In this document: piece after piece, positions 26,028-36,200 of the stretch | Layout of the letters: each line of letters starts with the position of its first letter | How positions within the stretch are numbered: position 1 is the stretch's first letter | Assembly: GCF_008386495.1 (NCBI RefSeq) | Contig: NZ_VTHJ01000002.1 | Span: 113,128 to 177,127, forward strand | Source of the DNA: Streptomyces tailanensis | GTDB lineage: Bacteria > Actinomycetota > Actinomycetes > Streptomycetales > Streptomycetaceae | Reading direction: 5' to 3' | Length of the DNA stretch: 64,000 nucleotides | Program-made: the position numbers and the translations under genes | Notes under the pieces: generated by a model | Databases searched by the model: none | What the model saw: only the letters and a program-made list of their open reading frames with translations | Told to the model about the DNA's origin: nothing

Positions 26028-26887
26028 CGGCCGGTACGGTCACGGAGGCCGGCACGGCCGCCGCTGCCGGGCGGCGGCGTACGGGCCGTTTCGCGCTCGG
26101 CGTCGCGGTCATCGCCGTACCTCTCGTCCTCGCCCTGCTGGGACCGGTGTTCGCGGGCGAACCGGGCCCACGGACGGCGTCGTTCACGCTCGGCGACGGG
26201 CACTGGCTCGGCACCGACTTCGTGGGCCGGGACGTGTGGCGGCAGGTACTGCACGGCGGTCGGCCGGTCGTCCTGACCGCGCTCGGCGCGGGTGCGCTCG
26301 CGTATCTCGTCGCGCTGCCGGTCGGTCTGGCCGCCGCGCTGACGCATCGGCGCTGGCTTGAGGAGCTGCTGATGCGGCCCCTGGACGTGCTGATCGCCGT
26401 ACCGTCGCTGCTGCTGATCCTGCTGGTCGCCTCGGTGTTCTCCCCCGGCGCCATCGGCCTCGCCCTCCTCGTGGCGCTGGTGAATGTGCCGGACGCGGCC
26501 CGTCTGGTGCGGGCCGCCGCCACGGAGGCCGCCGCCCGGCCGGTCGTGGAGGCGCTGCGGCTCCAGGGTGAGAGCTGGTGGCGGGTGGCCGTCGGTTATG
26601 TGGGCCGCTCCATCCTGCGCACCCTGGGCGCGGACGCCGGCACCCGGCTGACCGGTGTGCTGTATCTGGTCGCCACAGCCGCGTTCCTCGGTGTCGGGGT
26701 CGCGCCGGACGCCGCGGACTGGGCGGTGATGGTCGACCGCAACCGTACGGGCCTGTTCGTGCAGCCGTGGGCCGTGGTGGTGCCCGCGCTGCTGATCGTC
26801 GCCCTCACCACGGGCACCAACCTCCTCTTCGACGCCGCACTGGAGAAACCCGGCGGGCGCCGGGGACGGAAGGAACGACGGGCGTGA
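26024..26887 (+). CDS. ABC transporter permease (DppC/OppC type)
   Basis: 287 residues with six helices. The DppC signature LGTDFVGRDVWRQVLHGGRP is close to the N-terminus (~residues 60-80). It starts at the GTG of a GTGA overlap at 26024; the upstream open sequence shadows the previous permease. The EAA-like loop is EALRLQGESWWRVAV (~residue 175). It is the second half of the import channel of the candidate metallophore system. Confidence 0.9.
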   Translation: MTAGTVTEAGTAAAAGRRRTGRFALGVAVIAVPLVLALLGPVFAGEPGPRTASFTLGDGHWLGTDFVGRDVWRQVLHGGRPVVLTALGAGALAYLVALPVGLAAALTHRRWLEELLMRPLDVLIAVPSLLLILLVASVFSPGAIGLALLVALVNVPDAARLVRAAATEAAARPVVEALRLQGESWWRVAVGYVGRSILRTLGADAGTRLTGVLYLVATAAFLGVGVAPDAADWAVMVDRNRTGLFVQPWAVVVPALLIVALTTGTNLLFDAALEKPGGRRGRKERRA

Positions 26888-28479
26888 CGCAGCAGAACGA
26901 CAGCGCCGGCCGGGATGCCGTGGCAGCGGAACCCGTGGCCGAGATCGCGGACCTGCGGGTCGAGGTCGGTGGTCGGGCGATCGTCGACGGGGTGAGCCTG
27001 AGGGTGCTGCCCGGCAAGGTCACCGCGCTGGTGGGCGCCACGGGCAGCGGCAAGACCACGACCGGGCTGGCCCTGCTCGGCGAGTACCCGCCCGGCGCCC
27101 ATGTGACCGGCGATGTCCGCGTGGCGTCCGACGACCTGGTCGGCTATGTGCCGCAGCACCCCGCGGCCGTCCTCAACCCCGCCCGCCGTGTCACCGCGCT
27201 CCTCACCGACATCGCCCGCGCCCACGTGCGCCGACTGCCCCGGGGGCAGCGCCGGGCGGCGGCCCGCGCGAGCGTTCTCCAGGCCCTCGCCGATGCCCAA
27301 CTCCCGGACGCCGAGCATCTGTTGCGCCGCTACCCGCACCAGCTCTCCGGCGGACAGCAGCAGCGTGTCGTCCTCGCCCAGGCGCTCCTGCTCGGTGCCC
27401 GCGTCATCGTCGCCGACGAGCCCACCACGGGCCAGGACGCCCTGACCAAGAGCCGTATCGTCGACCAGTTGGCGGCGGTCGCGGCACGCGGCATCGCGGT
27501 CGTCCTGCTCAGCCATGACCTCGACGTCGTGCGGGCGCTCGCCGACGAGGTCCATGTCATGCGGGAAGGGCGCGTCGTTGAGTCGGGTCCGGCACAAAGA
27601 CTATGGCTCGCGCCCCAGCACGAGTGGACCCGCCGACTCCTCGACGCCCGACCATCGTTCGCCGAGGCCCACGACCGGCCCGACCCGGCGACCACCGAGC
27701 CCGTACTGCGCGTACGCGGCCTCACCGCCCGCCACCGCGACGGCGCACGCGGCACCATCGTGGCCGTGCGCGCCCCCGAACTCGCGCTGCGCGCCGGGGA
27801 GTGCCTGGCCGTCGTCGGCCGCTCGGGCAGCGGCAAGACCACCCTCGCCCGGTGCCTCGCCGGGCTCCACCGCGACCACGACGGCGAGATCCTCCTCGAC
27901 GGCACTCCCCTGCCCCGCAGTCTGCGCGACCGCGGCCGGGAGCGGTTGGCGGCCGTGCAGTACGTCTTCCAGGACGCCCGCGCCGCCTTCGACGAGCACC
28001 GCCCGATCCTGCACCAGGTGGCCCGCACGGCGATCCGGCTGCGCGGCGCCGACGACCGCGCGGCCGAGTCCGAGGCGCTGACCACGCTCACGCGCCTCGG
28101 ACTCTCCGAGGAGCTGGTACGCCGGCGCCCCGCGCAGCTCTCCGGCGGCGAACTCCAGCGCGCCGCCCTGGCCCGCGCCCTCCTCGCCCGGCCCCGGGTG
28201 CTCATCTGCGACGAGATCACCTCCGGGCTCGACACGGTGACCCGCAGGGGCATCCTCGACGTCCTGCTGTCGCTGCTCCGCGACCGCGACGACCTGTCGC
28301 TGGTGCTGATCACCCACGACCTGGACACAGCGGCCGTCGCCCACCGCATCGCCGTCCTGGACGCCGGGGAACTCGTCGAACAGGGCCCGGCCCAAGAGAT
28401 CCTGACCGCGCCACGGCACCCGTTCGCCGTCTCACTCATGGCGACCACGGCGCGTCTGGAGGCAGGGACGGGCTCCTGA
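26884..28479 (+). CDS. fused double ABC ATPase (DppD-DppF type)
   Basis: 531 residues: two complete ABC ATPase domains in one chain, roughly residues 20-250 and 280-525. Domain 1 has GATGSGKTT, LSGGQQQR and VIVADEPTT. Domain 2 has GRSGSGKTT, LSGGELQR and LICDEITSG. Both keep their Walker and signature residues, so both should be active. The GTG start overlaps the permease stop (GTGA at 26884); earlier in-frame sequence shadows the permease. It powers uptake by the preceding binding protein and permeases. It is the last gene of the operon; a pyrimidine-rich spacer follows. Confidence 0.92.
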   Translation: MTQQNDSAGRDAVAAEPVAEIADLRVEVGGRAIVDGVSLRVLPGKVTALVGATGSGKTTTGLALLGEYPPGAHVTGDVRVASDDLVGYVPQHPAAVLNPARRVTALLTDIARAHVRRLPRGQRRAAARASVLQALADAQLPDAEHLLRRYPHQLSGGQQQRVVLAQALLLGARVIVADEPTTGQDALTKSRIVDQLAAVAARGIAVVLLSHDLDVVRALADEVHVMREGRVVESGPAQRLWLAPQHEWTRRLLDARPSFAEAHDRPDPATTEPVLRVRGLTARHRDGARGTIVAVRAPELALRAGECLAVVGRSGSGKTTLARCLAGLHRDHDGEILLDGTPLPRSLRDRGRERLAAVQYVFQDARAAFDEHRPILHQVARTAIRLRGADDRAAESEALTTLTRLGLSEELVRRRPAQLSGGELQRAALARALLARPRVLICDEITSGLDTVTRRGILDVLLSLLRDRDDLSLVLITHDLDTAAVAHRIAVLDAGELVEQGPAQEILTAPRHPFAVSLMATTARLEAGTGS

Positions 28480-28599
28480 CGGTTCCCTCCCCCTCGGTTC
28501 CCTCCCCCACGCGAAGTGTTTCCGGCGCTGTCCCACAACCTCTACTCATGGGGACGTCTGATGCAGGCTCAGGGCAGAAGCTGCGAACTGATCGCCACA

Positions 28600-28626
28600 C
28601 GCAGTAGTTTCACTCGCAGTAGTTTC
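28600..28626. repeat. tandem 12-bp direct repeats upstream of kinase gene
   Basis: CGCAGTAGTTTC occurs at 28600-28611 and again at 28615-28626, a 15-bp period, about 60-85 bp before the kinase start. It could be a regulator site or chance duplication. Confidence 0.4.
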
Positions 28627-28683
28627 GGGTTCACGCGCGCGGCCGGGCGGGTGCGCGCGCCGTGCACTGGGTAAGGGGGAACT

Positions 28684-30702
28684 GTGCGTTCCGGGGAAGA
28701 GTTCGCGAGTCGCTTCGTCCTCAAGGAGATCATCGGGGCGGGGCGAAGCGGTGATGTGTGGCTGGCCCACGACACGCTGGTCGGGCAGGACGTCGCGCTG
28801 AAGCCCGAGCCGATCAGGGGCGACCGCGAGACCGCCGTACGCCGACTGCTCGGCGAACCACGCGCCATGGCCAAGTTCCGCGACCACCCGCACGTCGTGA
28901 CCCTGTTCGACGTCGTGACCGTCCCGCACGGCGGCAAGACCGTCCCGCACAGCGGCGAAGAGGGCGCGGACGCGGAGGACGGCGCACCGGAGACGTACTG
29001 GTTCATCACGGAGTACGTGCCCGGCGGCGACCTGAACGGGCAGCCGCCGATGACTCCCGTGCACGCGGCCCGTATCGGTGCCGAACTCGCCGACGCGCTC
29101 GTCGCCCTGCACGAGGCGGGGATCGTCCACTGCGACATCAAACCCGCCAACATCGGCCTCACCCGCAGGGGCGCGGCCAAGTTACTGGACTTCGGAGCCG
29201 CGTACCGGGTCGGTGGCACCGAGACCATCACGGCCAACGGCCCCTTCAGCTTCACCCCGGACTTCGCCGCCCCCGAGCTGGCCCGGGGGAACGTGCCCCG
29301 CCCCGCCTCGGACGTGTTCTGCCTGGGAACGACGCTCTACGCGCTGGTCACCGGCTCGCCCCCGCGCGGCGGCGGGCGCGAGGACGACGACGGCCGCCGG
29401 GAGCCGGGCGACACGGAGGACAGCGAGCGCCTGCGGTACTGGAAGGCCGAGCAGGGCGTCGTGGAACTGGACGCGGAGGCCGTGGGGCCGCTGTATCCCG
29501 TGCTCACGGCCATGCTGCGGCGCGATCCGGGGCAGCGCCCCGACGCCGCCGAGGTCAAGCGGCTCCTGGAGGCCGTCGCCGCACCCGAGTCGACCACATC
29601 GGTCACGCCGGTCGAGCCGCCGCCCGGGTCTCCTGAGCCGGATGTCCCGCCGCCGCCCGGGCACACCCGTCGCCCGCGGCGGCGCCTTGCGCTGCTCGCC
29701 ACCGCCCTCGGCGTCTGCGCCGCAGTCGCCCTGGGCCTGGTGCTCATCCCCGACGACAGCGACGGCGGCGACGACGGAACCGGCCGCGAGTCCGGCCGGG
29801 GCAGCATCCAGCAGAACTTCGAGAACGGCGAATCGCGGGCCCTGATCGGCGATCCGTACACCGCCGATGTGTGCGCCCTGGCCGACCGTAACGCGCTCAG
29901 CCGGTTCGGCAAGGTCGAAGTGGACGCGGACTACGGGAACTTCGACCAGTGCGACGTGCTCGTCCACTCCGACGACGAGACGCGGATCGATGTGTCGTTC
30001 CAGCTCCGCCCGGGCTCGTCGTCCGAGACGTCCGAGCCCACCGATTTCGTCGGCAGGATCGGTATCACGGAGTCGCCGGAGAGCGACGACGAGTGCATCC
30101 TGCTGCTGGCGCCCGACGGCACCACCGACGGGATCGTCGGAGTGCGCGTCAACATGGGCGATGGCGAGGTGACCGGGGGTCAGGCCACGTTGTGCACGGT
30201 CGCCCAGGCGGCCGCCAAGAGCGCGGCCGAGACCCTGGACGAGGGCCCGGTCCCCCGCCGTGCCGAGGCCTACCCCTCCTCGTCGCTGGCCTGGGCGAAC
30301 GCCTGCAAGCTGCTCGACGACGAGGTGCTGTCCGCCGTCCCCGGCCTCAAGGTTGACCAGCCGGAGGTCGGCGTCGCGAACTGGAACTGCGAATGGTCCA
30401 GCACCGTCGACGATCTGGAGGCCGAGGTGGACTTCCACCGCGATCAGCCGAAGTCCGAGGAAGAGGGCACCCCCGTCGAACTCAGCGGATACAAGGGCCT
30501 CGTCGAGCCGGATGACGACGACTGCCGGGTCTTCGTCGAGTACCGCCCGTACAGCGGTGAGAACGCGGAGACGTACGCCGAGATGGTGCGCCTGCGCGTC
30601 GGCGGGGAACGGCCCACGGACGAGCTCTGCGAGATGGCCACCGCCCTCGCCCGCTCCGCAGCCGCCGAACTGCGCGCACAACACCCTGAGACCTCCTCGT
30701 GA
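28684..30702 (+). CDS. transmembrane Ser/Thr protein kinase with duplicated outer domain
   Basis: 672 residues. The cytoplasmic kinase domain (~residues 9-300) has a glycine loop IGAGRSGDVW, the VALK lysine (~39), catalytic HCDIKPAN (~147), DFG (~164) and an APE segment. The catalytic motif is HCD rather than HRD, marking a 'non-RD' kinase. A proline-rich linker leads to one membrane helix (~337-356). The external part (~370-672) has two related cysteine-containing modules (YTADVCALADRNALSRFG.. and LAWANACKLLDDEVLSAV..), probably ligand-sensing. GTG start with AAGGGGGAA. It is convergent with an FHA gene whose stop lies 3 bp away, a likely phosphothreonine-reading partner. Confidence 0.9.
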   Translation: MRSGEEFASRFVLKEIIGAGRSGDVWLAHDTLVGQDVALKPEPIRGDRETAVRRLLGEPRAMAKFRDHPHVVTLFDVVTVPHGGKTVPHSGEEGADAEDGAPETYWFITEYVPGGDLNGQPPMTPVHAARIGAELADALVALHEAGIVHCDIKPANIGLTRRGAAKLLDFGAAYRVGGTETITANGPFSFTPDFAAPELARGNVPRPASDVFCLGTTLYALVTGSPPRGGGREDDDGRREPGDTEDSERLRYWKAEQGVVELDAEAVGPLYPVLTAMLRRDPGQRPDAAEVKRLLEAVAAPESTTSVTPVEPPPGSPEPDVPPPPGHTRRPRRRLALLATALGVCAAVALGLVLIPDDSDGGDDGTGRESGRGSIQQNFENGESRALIGDPYTADVCALADRNALSRFGKVEVDADYGNFDQCDVLVHSDDETRIDVSFQLRPGSSSETSEPTDFVGRIGITESPESDDECILLLAPDGTTDGIVGVRVNMGDGEVTGGQATLCTVAQAAAKSAAETLDEGPVPRRAEAYPSSSLAWANACKLLDDEVLSAVPGLKVDQPEVGVANWNCEWSSTVDDLEAEVDFHRDQPKSEEEGTPVELSGYKGLVEPDDDDCRVFVEYRPYSGENAETYAEMVRLRVGGERPTDELCEMATALARSAAAELRAQHPETSS

Positions 30703-30705
30703 ACC

Positions 30706-31494
30706 TCAGCGCGCGCAGTCCGGCCAGGCGCTGTCGTCCTCCATCAGGTCCAGGTCCGGCGGTACGAGGGTCGTGGACTCGACCAGGCCTTTGAGGAGGT
30801 TGTGGAGGAGCCTGTTGTCGGAGGGGCGGCCCTCGGACATGTCGTGCATCAGCCGGTCCTTGAAGCCGGTCCTGTTCAGGCGTCGGCGTACGGCCTCGAT
30901 CCGGTGCTCGACCTTGCGCGGGGTCCAGCCCGCGTCCGTGCGCAGGAACTTGAGCTGCTTGGCGGCCATGGAGTACGTCAGAGGGCGGGGGTCCTCCTCG
31001 TAGAGCAGGTAGCGCTGGCCGAGTACGACCAGCAGCAGCCGTTCGTCGTCGTCGAGCGGCCAGATGTTCGGCCGTACGGTCTCGGCGTGCCGGCGCGACA
31101 CCGGGCCCTGGTCGTCGTGGTCGGCGACGTACAGCTCGACCAGGTGCTCGCGGTAGCCGGAGCCCTTCACGAACAGCGGGGTGTAGCCGGTGGTGAGGGG
31201 GATCGGCTCGGTGGTGGTGTGCATCATCCGGCCACGGGGCAGCCGTACGAGCTGCTGCCCGGTGTTGCGGAGCCACCAGTGACCCTGCCGGTACGTCAAC
31301 TCGCCGTGCCGTCGGCTCACGCTCAGATCGTCCACGCCGACGCCGAGGTCGGCCTCCGGCTTCTTGCCGCGTCCGAAGCTGACCGTCAGGCCCGTCCGGG
31401 GTGGGGCGCTGAGGTCTCCGGTGACCGTGCGGGCGTGCAGCGTGCCTGGTGCGGCGGGCGCGACACCACGCGCGAGGCTGGTGGAGAGGGGCAT
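30706..31494 (-). CDS. FHA-domain-type protein
   Basis: 262 residues. The first ~90 residues fit an FHA phosphothreonine-binding fold: LTVSFGRGK (GR turn), DDLSVSRRHGELTY (SxxH turn), and GHWWLRNTG (N-G turn). The remainder is alpha-helical with a possible winged-helix character (TYSMAAKQLKFLRTDAGWTPRKVEHRIEAVRRRL, given here in part only as positions ~170-205). The ATG at 31494 has GAGGAG 7 nt upstream. FHA proteins bind substrates of Ser/Thr kinases, and a transmembrane kinase is encoded immediately opposite. They probably form one signalling unit. Confidence 0.8.
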   Translation of the reverse strand: MPLSTSLARGVAPAAPGTLHARTVTGDLSAPPRTGLTVSFGRGKKPEADLGVGVDDLSVSRRHGELTYRQGHWWLRNTGQQLVRLPRGRMMHTTTEPIPLTTGYTPLFVKGSGYREHLVELYVADHDDQGPVSRRHAETVRPNIWPLDDDERLLLVVLGQRYLLYEEDPRPLTYSMAAKQLKFLRTDAGWTPRKVEHRIEAVRRRLNRTGFKDRLMHDMSEGRPSDNRLLHNLLKGLVESTTLVPPDLDLMEDDSAWPDCAR

Positions 31495-31705
31495 CGCGGT
31501 TCTCCTCGGTTCGGTGCTTTCTCGGCACGTGGTAAGGACTCTGCCATCAGGATCCGCACTCACGCCGGGACCCCTCCCCAAAAGGGGCCCGTATAAAGGG
31601 ACATGCCCGGTCTTCGGGGCTCAACGGCGCCTGATGGCGTACGAGTTGAGGTGGGCGACGGCTCCGGGGAGGGGCGGAGCCGTCGTCCACGTCGCGTGTC
31701 TGATG

Positions 31706-33145
31706 TCACCGGACGACCAGCGGCCGGAACGCGTCCCGTATATCGGACTTCGACACCTCGACGGAGTCGTCCTGCGGCGGGTCCGCGTCGTCGTAGCCGT
31801 ATTCGTAGTACGTGATGATCGCAGGGCAGCTGGAGCCGTTGATCTGGATCTCGCGGTCCGAGACGAGCTTGCCGGTGCGCAGTTCGTACACCTTCACCGG
31901 GATCTCGATCTTGTGGAACCTCACGTACGTGGTGGAGCCGGAGTCGGTTACGTACGGGCACGTCCGCACGGGGTCGCCGTAGCCCTCATTGCCCATACAG
32001 ACCACCAGCGCGGCGTCCTCGGCGTTGTCGGCCCGCCAGGAGCCGGGAAGTTTGTCGGAGTACTCGTCGGCGCCGTCATAGGCGCCGAAGTACAGCGCCC
32101 GGTTGGCACCTTTGCCCATGGGCTCGGCGCCGCTGTACTCGGCCGGCTTCGAGCAGTACTTGGGCTGGTCGCCGTCCACCGGTGCGAGCAGGTCGCGGAT
32201 GGTGTCCCGCTCGATGTTCCGCGTGGCCTTCGTGACGCCCTTGCGTGCCCTGCCCGCGAGGTCGTCGCCGGGATACCGGTCGAGCACCCGCTCGTACTGC
32301 TCCCGGGCGTCCTTCCAGCGGTTCTGCCACATGAGGTCGTCACCGCATCCGACGAGGGAAGCGGGCGCGGACCGGTCGGCCGCAGCGGCGGTTCGGTCCA
32401 GAGGGTCGTCGCCGAGTTTGCGGTCGCGGAGCCAGTCGATGACGGTGACGGTGGCGCAGGAGTCGGCGGTGGGCAGGTCGCCGAGGAACTCGTCCAGCGT
32501 CCCCTCGACCGTCTTCTCGTTGCCGGGTGACGCGAGGACCGAGTCGAGTGTCCGAAAGCCCCTTTTCAGGGCGGCGAGATCGCCGACCAGCGCGATGTCC
32601 AACTCACCCCCGGCCAACCGCACCCGGTCACACATCCTTACGACCTCGTCGCCGTCGGCGGTCGACCGGGCATCGACGACACGGTGCCCGAACGACACCC
32701 AGCCCTGCGCTCTCGCCACCTCCGCGCAGTCACCGCGTTCGCGGGCCTCGGAGACACTCCGCTCGATCCCGGCGGCCTCGACGCGCAGGTACGCCACGGT
32801 CAGCAGCACCGGCAGCGTGACACCGAGGGCCACCAGGCGCTGCCCGAGCCTCGTGCCCCGGGGTGCGCGCCGGCGCGCCAGGAACCATCCGTGGGCGGTG
32901 ACGGCGACCCACCACAGGAGCATGACGACCTCGTCCGACGGCGAGGCTCCCACGCCGAGCCTGACGACGAGCACGAGCGTGACGGCCAGGGCGGCGACCG
33001 CGAGCCAACGCCTTCGTCTCACCATCAGGTAGCCGACGCCGAGCAGGGAGGCGTTACCGAGGGCGACGGCCAAGGGGTCGCTCGCCCTGACCTCGGCAGG
33101 CTCGGGCTCCGGTACGGCGGACGGGGCATGCGTCGGGTCGTTCAT
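31706..33145 (-). CDS. membrane protein with large soluble C-terminus
   Basis: 479 residues. A short proline/glutamate-rich N-terminus is followed by about four helices within residues ~30-150. A long soluble region comes next, including a tetratricopeptide-like segment (WQNRWKDAREQYERVLDRYPGDDLAGRARKG, described at ~290-320). The C-terminal ~150 residues have cysteines at spaced positions (YCSKPAEY, VVCMGNEG, RTCPYVTD, SCPAIITYY), suggesting a disulfide-bonded extracytoplasmic domain. The start at 33145 follows GGGGGATCAGG. It lies downstream of the FHA/kinase pair and may belong to that module. No enzyme function is recognised. Confidence 0.72.
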   Translation of the reverse strand: MNDPTHAPSAVPEPEPAEVRASDPLAVALGNASLLGVGYLMVRRRRWLAVAALAVTLVLVVRLGVGASPSDEVVMLLWWVAVTAHGWFLARRRAPRGTRLGQRLVALGVTLPVLLTVAYLRVEAAGIERSVSEARERGDCAEVARAQGWVSFGHRVVDARSTADGDEVVRMCDRVRLAGGELDIALVGDLAALKRGFRTLDSVLASPGNEKTVEGTLDEFLGDLPTADSCATVTVIDWLRDRKLGDDPLDRTAAAADRSAPASLVGCGDDLMWQNRWKDAREQYERVLDRYPGDDLAGRARKGVTKATRNIERDTIRDLLAPVDGDQPKYCSKPAEYSGAEPMGKGANRALYFGAYDGADEYSDKLPGSWRADNAEDAALVVCMGNEGYGDPVRTCPYVTDSGSTTYVRFHKIEIPVKVYELRTGKLVSDREIQINGSSCPAIITYYEYGYDDADPPQDDSVEVSKSDIRDAFRPLVVR

Positions 33146-33295
33146 CCTGATCCCCCGGTCGCAGAACGGGTCTGACACCCGCATGGTGCCGCCGACCCTT
33201 CGGGACCCCTCCCGCGCCGACCGCAGTCACGCGGACGCGGGCGGCACCGATCCGGAGAACCCGGTCGTGGTGCCGCCCGCGAGCCTCAGACGTTC

Positions 33296-36200
33296 TCAGA
33301 CGATTTCGACGAGCAGGTCGCCGCCCTCCACCTGCTGGATCTTGTTGATGGCGAGCCTGGAGACGCGGCCGGCCTTCGGGGCGGTGATCGCGGCCTCCAT
33401 CTTCATGGCCTCGATGGTGGCCACGGTGGCCCCGGACTCCACCTCGTCGCCTTCGGTGACCGCGAGGGTGACCACTCCGGCGAACGGGGCCGCGACATGG
33501 CCGGGGTCGGCGCGGTCGGCCTTCTCCGTCACCGGGATGTCGGAGGAGGCGGCGGCGTCGCGTACCTGGATGGGCCGCAGCTGGCCGTTGAGGGTGGACA
33601 TCACCGTACGCATGCCGCGCTCGTCGGCCTCGCCCACGGCTTCAAGGCCGATGAGGAGCCGTACGCCGGGTTCGAGGTCGACGGTGTACTCCTGGCCGGG
33701 GCCGAGACCGTAGAAGAAGTCCTTGCTGTCGAGGACGCTGGTGTCGCCGTAGGTCTGGCGGTGGGTCTCGAACTCGCGCGTCGGGCCGGGGAACAGCAGC
33801 CGGTTGAGGGTGGCGCGCCGGTCCTTCTCCAGGCCCGTACGGTCCTCGGCGCTCAGCTCCTGGACGGGCTTGGCCTCGCCGCGGCCCTGGAGGGCCTTGG
33901 TGCGGAACGGCTCGGGCCAGCCACCGGGCGGGGTGCCGAGCTCGCCGCGCAGGAAGCCGATGACGGAGTCGGGGATGTCGAACCGGTCCGGGGTGGCCTC
34001 GAAGTCGGCGGGGGCGACTCCGGCGCCGACCATGTGGAGGGCGAGGTCGCCGACGACCTTGGACGACGGGGTGACCTTGACCAGGTGGCCGAGGATGCGG
34101 TCGGCGGCGGTGTACATCGCCTCGATGTCCTCGAAGCGGTCGCCGAGGCCCAGGGCGACGGCCTGGGTGCGGAGGTTGGAGAGCTGGCCGCCGGGGATCT
34201 CGTGGTCGTAGACGCGGCCGGTCGGGGAGGCGAGGCCCGCCTCGAAGGGGGCGTAGATCCTGCGGACGCTCTCCCAGTACGGCTCCAGGTCGCCCACGGC
34301 GCGCAGGTCGAGGCCGGTGGGCCGGTCGGAGTGGTCGGTGGCGGCGACGATCGCCGACAGGGAGGGCTGTGAGGTGGTGCCGGCCATCGACGCCACCGCC
34401 CCGTCCACGGCGTCGGCGCCGGCCTGGATCGCGGCGAGGTAGGTGGCGAGCTGGCCGCCCGCCGTGTCATGGGTGTGGATGTGGACCGGCAGGTCGAACT
34501 CGCGGCGCAGGGCCGTCACGAGCTTGGTGGCGGCGGGGGCCCGGAGCAGTCCCGCCATGTCCTTCACGGCCAGGACATGGGCGCCGGCCTCGACGATCTG
34601 CTCGGCGAGACGCAGGTAGTAGTCGAGGGTGTAGAGCCGCTCGGCCGGGTTCGACAGGTCGGAGGTGTAGCAGAGGGCCACTTCGGCGACGGCCGTTCCG
34701 GTCGCGCGTACGGCGTCGATGGCGGGCCGCATCTGGCCGACGTCGTTGAGCGCGTCGAAGATGCGGAAGATGTCGATGCCGGTGTCCGTGGCCTCCTGGA
34801 CGAAGGCGTCGGTCACCTCGGTCGGGTAGGGCGTGTACCCGACGGTGTTGCGGCCGCGCAGCAGCATCTGGAGGCAGATGTTCGGGGTGGCGGTGCGGAA
34901 CGCGGCCAGCCGCTCCCAGGGGTCCTCGGCGAGGAAGCGCAGGGCGACGTCGTAGGTGGCGCCGCCCCAGCACTCCAGGGAGAGCAGTTGCGGCAGGGTG
35001 CGGGCCACCACGGGGGCGACGGCGAGCATGTCCTTCGTACGGACCCGGGTGGCGAGCAGCGACTGGTGGGCGTCGCGGAACGTGGTGTCGGTGACCCCGA
35101 TGGTCGGGGACTCGCGCAGCCACCGGGCGAAGCCCTCGGGGCCGAGTTCGACGAGCTTCTGCTTGGAGCCGGCCGGGGGTTCGGCGACGTCCACGGCCGG
35201 GATCTTGGTGGACGGGTCGCTCAGCGCGGGGCGCTCGCCGTGGGGCTTGTTCACCGTCACGTCGGCCAGGTAGGTGAGCAGCTTGGTGCCGCGGTCGGCG
35301 GAGTGGCGGGCGGTGAGCAGGTGCGGGCGCTGCTCGATGAACGACGTGGTGACCTGGCCCGCCTGGAAGTCCGGGTCGTCGAGGACTGCCTGCAGGAACG
35401 GGATGTTCGTGACCACGCCGCGGATGCGGAACTCGGCGACGGCGCGCCGGGCGCGATTGACGGCGGTGGTGAAGTCCCGGCCCCGGCAGGTGAGTTTGAC
35501 CAGCATGGAGTCGAAGTGGGCGCTGATCTCCGTACCGGCGTGGGTGGTTCCGCCGTCGAGGCGGATGCCCGAGCCGCCGGGTGAGCGGTAGGCGCTGATG
35601 CGGCCGGTGTCCGGGCGGAAGCCGTTGGCGGGGTCCTCGGTGGTGATACGGCACTGGAGTGCGGCGCCGCGCAGGGTGACGGTCTCCTGGGAGAGCCCGA
35701 GGTCGGCGAGGGTGGCCCCGGCGGCGATGCGCAGCTGCGACTGGACCAGGTCGACGTCGGTGACCTCCTCGGTGACCGTGTGCTCGACCTGGATGCGGGG
35801 GTTCATCTCGATGAAGACGTGGTTGCCGTCGCGGTCGAGGAGGAACTCGACGGTGCCGGCGTTGCGGTAGCCGATCTCCCGGGCGAACCGTACGGCGTCG
35901 GCGCAGATCCGCTCGCGCAGTTCGGGGTCGAGGTTGGGCGCGGGCGCCAGCTCGATGACCTTCTGGTGGCGGCGCTGCACCGAACAGTCGCGCTCGAAGA
36001 GGTGGATGACGTCGCCGTGGCCGTCGGCGAGGATCTGCACCTCGATGTGGCGGGGCTCGACGACGGCCTTCTCCAGGAAGACGGTCGGGTCGCCGAACGC
36101 GGACGCGGCCTCGCGGGACGCCGCCTCGATCGACTCGCGCAGGACGGCACGATCCTCGACGCGGCGCATACCGCGTCCGCCGCCGCCCGCGACCGCCTTG

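Noticed and set aside
28480-28683. Possible small gene between the ABC ATPase and the kinase
   Set aside because: Only short, frame-inconsistent reading frames occur; the direct repeats there are reported instead.
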